Assembly: GCA_000611775.1 (NCBI GenBank)
Contig: KK106981.1
Span: forward strand, 3,617,370 to 3,681,369
Length of the DNA: 64,000 nucleotides
Direction: 5' to 3'
DNA from: Umbilicaria muhlenbergii
Taxonomy: Eukaryota; Ascomycota; Lecanoromycetes; Umbilicariales; Umbilicariaceae
Of the stretch, positions 61,099 to 64,000 are shown in pieces (the first letter of the stretch is position 1; the number at the start of each line of letters is the position of its first letter). The translations under genes were made by a program, and so were the position numbers. The notes under the pieces are model-generated. The model was not told the DNA's origin and searched no databases. It worked only from the letters and a program-made list of their open reading frames with translations.

Positions 61099-61632
61099 AT
61101 GTTGGATTTTACACCCCTTGGCGACGAAAGTGCTCAACTCACTTTGCTCGGTGAGATGCGAGGCGCTTGCAACAAGCTCCAGAAGGTCCAAAACTCTATC
61201 TGGAAACTACGAGGTGCCGCTCACAGGGCGAAAGACAAGAATCCAAACCAACCCTTCCAGAAGTATGGCCACGAAGAATACCCCACTGCAATGGCCGGTC
61301 TACGCAGCCTTTCTGAAATGACCGACCGCTTGTCCCGAGGCGAGTATTGCTCCAATTCAGGACTCGACTATACTCTTAGCGATGCGATTGGCAATCTGGC
61401 TCGTCATATCCTTGTACGGGAAGAGTTTGATGAGATCAGGAAGACGGCCCATGGCACCCCTTTGGAGGTTCGCCGCCTACCTGAGACGGAGCAAATGTGG
61501 AATTCGTTCTTTAACAAGAAGCAGGTACTGTTCAAAGACCTTGCGAAGTTGCAGTTGTTGGTGAGCAGTTTCAAGAGGGAGGTGGTTGCAAAGTTGGATT
61601 CAATAGAGATGACTATGTATGCTTCTTCTTAG
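61099..61632 (+). CDS. Orphan protein, 177 residues, function unknown
   Basis: A single-exon frame starting MLDFTPLGDESAQLTLLGEM. The composition is that of a soluble, mostly helical protein with amphipathic segments (GACNKLQKVQNSIWKLRGAA, LAKLQLLVSSFKREVVAKL) and no signal peptide or membrane segment. I recognise no family. A TATA-like box 75 bp upstream and the balanced amino-acid use favour a real gene; its isolation in a gene-poor stretch and lack of known relatives weaken the call. It may be lineage-specific. Confidence 0.5.
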   Translation: MLDFTPLGDESAQLTLLGEMRGACNKLQKVQNSIWKLRGAAHRAKDKNPNQPFQKYGHEEYPTAMAGLRSLSEMTDRLSRGEYCSNSGLDYTLSDAIGNLARHILVREEFDEIRKTAHGTPLEVRRLPETEQMWNSFFNKKQVLFKDLAKLQLLVSSFKREVVAKLDSIEMTMYASS

Positions 61633-63125
61633 CCTGTACTCCTATTGCTCGCGAGCTTTTGCTGTTCTGTCGCTATTTCCATGGCTTTCTCTGTCCATGC
61701 ACGGTTACTGTTGGTCCTGCAGCTACGAAAGAATATTGATCTACTCTTATTACAAGTTTGTGCCCTTTACAAGCTCAGTGACTGCGCTCTCCGAGGAATC
61801 ATCGTCTTCTAACCAACCCATTACCATCTCTCTGTTCGAACCTATTGGCCTGGCCTGGACGGTCAACAGACGCTGCCAAACCTTACCTGCGTTTTGCGGC
61901 GACCAGACGTGTTCAGAGCTGTATCGATCCAAAACTGTCTTACTGTGTGTCCAACCATGACCCTCGACGCAATGACTGCGCTATTTAACGGTGTCAACGG
62001 CTTTTGCTACCCTGCCTCGATACACATGGCAGAGAGCCGGCGTGCGAAAGCGCCACTTTCCAACGAGACCCAAACCAACACCATCCCTCAACCTCGAGAT
62101 CCATCACTCAACCCCCCACCTCCACCAAGCACCCTCACATCTCTCTCACCCCCGCTCCCCATCACGCACACAACCCCCACACTCTACTCAGCAGCCCCGG
62201 CACCCACCCAAGACTCCTCACCACCCCTCCTTCCACACCGCACCCAACCCCCCCCACCGTGCCATTCAAGCCCAACCCTGCTCCTCCTACGACAGTACCC
62301 ATCCGAGCCACAGCTTCAACTACCCCCCATCCACCAAGCGCCGACCCTATCCCTCCCCACTCACCGCACCGCACCGCACCCCTCCCTACCAACCCCCCCC
62401 AAGAAAGACACATCGACACGCACGTATGCCCCTCAGCCTGAACCACTACGGGCCGATCTGCCTCCCGCTTCGTCTACAGAGCGTCTCAATCGGTGGGTTC
62501 GAAGACTTCCACGCCGAGATGGACGCCTCTCCCATAGTCGGTGGGGAAATGATGCGATGCGGATGAGGTTCCGAACGCGCGGTCGTAAGTCTTGGGGTAG
62601 ATTGATGGCTCTGGCTCTGATGAAGCGGGTGGGTGATGGGTAGAGAGGTTGTGTACAGGAGAGGGGCTGGTGGTGATGAGGTTTCGTGAGTCTGGTGGTG
62701 GTGGGTTGTGGATTGGATATGGGACTTGATGGCGATGGGGGTGGAGAGAGTTTGCTAGAGGCAGATGTGGGGGATATAGTACGAATGGCAGGACGATTGT
62801 CTTTAGATGCTTGGATTGTTTGACCAGGACTGTGATTCCGGAGGATCTTGTTCGTATACTAAGCCTCCTTGCCTGTGTATACTCTATCGCTCTCAGCGGC
62901 CGCTTTCGGAAATTCCATCGTCTAGCCCCCCTATCGCAAAGCCAGCAGTAAGTGACTAAGGCCAGCAGACCCCATACCCACTTTCTTTCGAACGCCCGAA
63001 GACACCATCTATCCTCATCTATACACACTTCCCGGCCTTCCCCACATCTCCACTTCCTCCCCCCCCAATCTCCTCTCCATCTCCACATCCAACCCGCACC
63101 AACCATATCCTCTCCTCTCTTCTCC
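61633..63125. other. Intergenic region with an extremely C-rich tract
   Basis: About 1.5 kb. Between about 62080 and 62420 the + strand is dominated by C with few G, so all three forward frames read as Pro-rich and open. No frame stands out as coding. The right part lies 3' of the hydrolase gene. Confidence 0.4.
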
Positions 63126-64000
63126 TCACGCGCTACCAGCATACCACCCCTCGTCCACCCACCCCATAATCAACTCCTTCGCCCTCTCACTCATAGCATA
63201 ATACCCCGGATGTTCCCTTGGCCAAAACATACTCGTATGCGCCACCATCTCATCCGTCGCCTTCTCATTCCTAACCAACTCCCACCCCTCCCTCATCTCC
63301 TCCCTCTTCGGCAACGTACAAAACGTCCTCTCCCCGACCCCCCACTTATTCTCCCCACCCCCCGCCTTCTCTCCCTTGCCCGTCCCCTTCCCCTCCTTCC
63401 CCGTCCCCTCCGCCTTCACCCCCGCACCCTTCCCCAGCACCGTAACCAAATTCCCAAACCCAACCCCCCTCTCCACCCCCACCTCCCGCACCCTCCCCAA
63501 CCTCGCCTTTAACTCCTCCCCCCGCATCAAACACCCCACAAACTCCAAATGCGACCCCACCCAGCTCCACCCCTCGGTAATAGTATCGCGGTGCAACCAG
63601 GCCGCCCCTCCCGCTGCCGCTACCGCACCCGCCGCCCCCGCTACCATCGCCACTTTGCCCCATCGCTGCCACGCGGGCGCCGCATCTGCAGCCGTCGCAT
63701 TGGCAGCTGTGGCGCTGGCGGCGAGGGCTTCGGTCGCGCCGGCCGCCGGGGGTGCCGGCAAAGCTTTCTGGTTCTTGGGGGGGGCGTTGGGATTTGGAGC
63801 GGGAGCGGGATTGGCAGCGCCCCAGCCGAAGACGCCGGCGAGTTCGGAAAGGGTGCTGTAGGCGGTGGTGGCTGTTTTGAAGTGGGTTTCGGCGCCGTGG
63901 GCGATGACGCTGGGGGCGACGCCGAGGTAGGGGGTGTCGAAGGCGAGGAGGCCTTGGATGTGCGGAAACATGAAGGGTGGGGAGGGGGGTGGTTCGTCGG
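63126..64000 (-). CDS. Alpha/beta-hydrolase-like protein (DUF676-type), 5' end outside the window
   Basis: The C-terminal part of a longer gene; the frame is open to the right edge. It starts within the hydrolase region: MFPHIQGLLAFDTPYLGVAP is the strand that follows the nucleophile elbow in fungal DUF676-type lipases/esterases, and VIAHGAETHFKTATTAYSTL is also familiar from uncharacterised members. A membrane-like Ala/Gly segment follows (VAMVAGAAGAVAAAGGAAWL). The nucleophile Ser and most of the catalytic domain must lie beyond 64000. The end reads SERAKELIMGWVDEGWYAGS. The coding strand changes from C-rich to strongly G-rich in the second half. An intron close to the right edge cannot be excluded. 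Confidence 0.65.
   Translation of the reverse strand, partial: DEPPPSPPFMFPHIQGLLAFDTPYLGVAPSVIAHGAETHFKTATTAYSTLSELAGVFGWGAANPAPAPNPNAPPKNQKALPAPPAAGATEALAASATAANATAADAAPAWQRWGKVAMVAGAAGAVAAAGGAAWLHRDTITEGWSWVGSHLEFVGCLMRGEELKARLGRVREVGVERGVGFGNLVTVLGKGAGVKAEGTGKEGKGTGKGEKAGGGENKWGVGERTFCTLPKREEMREGWELVRNEKATDEMVAHTSMFWPREHPGYYAMSERAKELIMGWVDEGWYAGSA

Noticed and set aside
61894-62643. Pro-rich 249-codon plus-strand frame
   Set aside because: All three forward frames are open and Pro-rich because of the C-rich tract, so length alone is not evidence for coding.
52-64000. CRISPR arrays, bacterial operons, riboswitches or phage genes
   Set aside because: The window is clearly a spliced fungal genome; no regularly spaced direct repeats or prokaryotic features were found.

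Overview
This is a gene-dense chromosomal segment from a filamentous ascomycete (Pezizomycotina). The evidence is many short introns (mostly 49-80 nt) with GTATGT/GTAAGT donors and CTAAC/CTAAT branch sites, and fungal gene families: Grg1/Ccg-1, Mvp1, Saf1, an Aly-type arrestin, Dpb11/Rad4, Fzo1 and a Clg1-like Pho85 cyclin. The class is an inference; CAND1 being one unsplit gene argues against an Aspergillus-type genome.

Layout. 1-1.0 kb is AT-rich and looks like a decayed, non-autonomous DNA transposon with imperfect terminal inverted repeats. 1.66-2.08 kb is grg1. 3.5-5.5 kb (-) is a protein kinase. 8.5-10.9 kb is the sorting nexin mvp1. 11.4-16.4 kb is dcn1, whose second intron is about 3.9 kb and holds a 1,312-codon open frame. 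16.9-19.4 kb (-) is the F-box/RCC1 gene saf1. 20.0-25.3 kb (-) holds a small secreted protein, a PLAC8 protein and an acidic mitochondrial membrane protein. 25.9-30.1 kb is cand1. 31.5-35.9 kb holds a PP2C phosphatase and an alternative NADH dehydrogenase. 36.5-37.6 kb (-) is hem3, interrupted by a 25-N assembly gap. 38.2-40.8 kb (-) is an alpha-arrestin. 43.1-46.1 kb is dpb11/rad4. 46.5-50.7 kb is the divergent pair vps2/fzo1. 52.7-54.7 kb (-) is a Clg1-like cyclin. Then come about 6.4 kb without a convincing gene, a 177-aa orphan at 61.1 kb, and a truncated alpha/beta-hydrolase-like gene at the right edge.

Functional links. Three genes act on cullin-RING ubiquitin ligases within 19 kb: dcn1 (cullin neddylation), saf1 (F-box substrate receptor) and cand1 (substrate-receptor exchange). 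Mvp1 and Vps2 work on endosomal membranes and the arrestin feeds cargo to ubiquitination. Fzo1, the NADH dehydrogenase and the acidic membrane protein are mitochondrial, and Hem3 makes haem.

Most notable: the giant dcn1 intron carries a long same-strand open frame that runs in frame into the next dcn1 exon. A transcript starting inside the intron could therefore encode a 1,500-aa protein with an unknown N-terminal region joined to most of the Dcn1 PONY domain. Several genes also show an abrupt switch from C-rich to G-rich coding strand near their 3' ends, and three of 36 modelled introns look like GC-AG introns. Exon boundaries were deduced by hand from splice signals, reading frame and remembered family sequence; none was tested by alignment.
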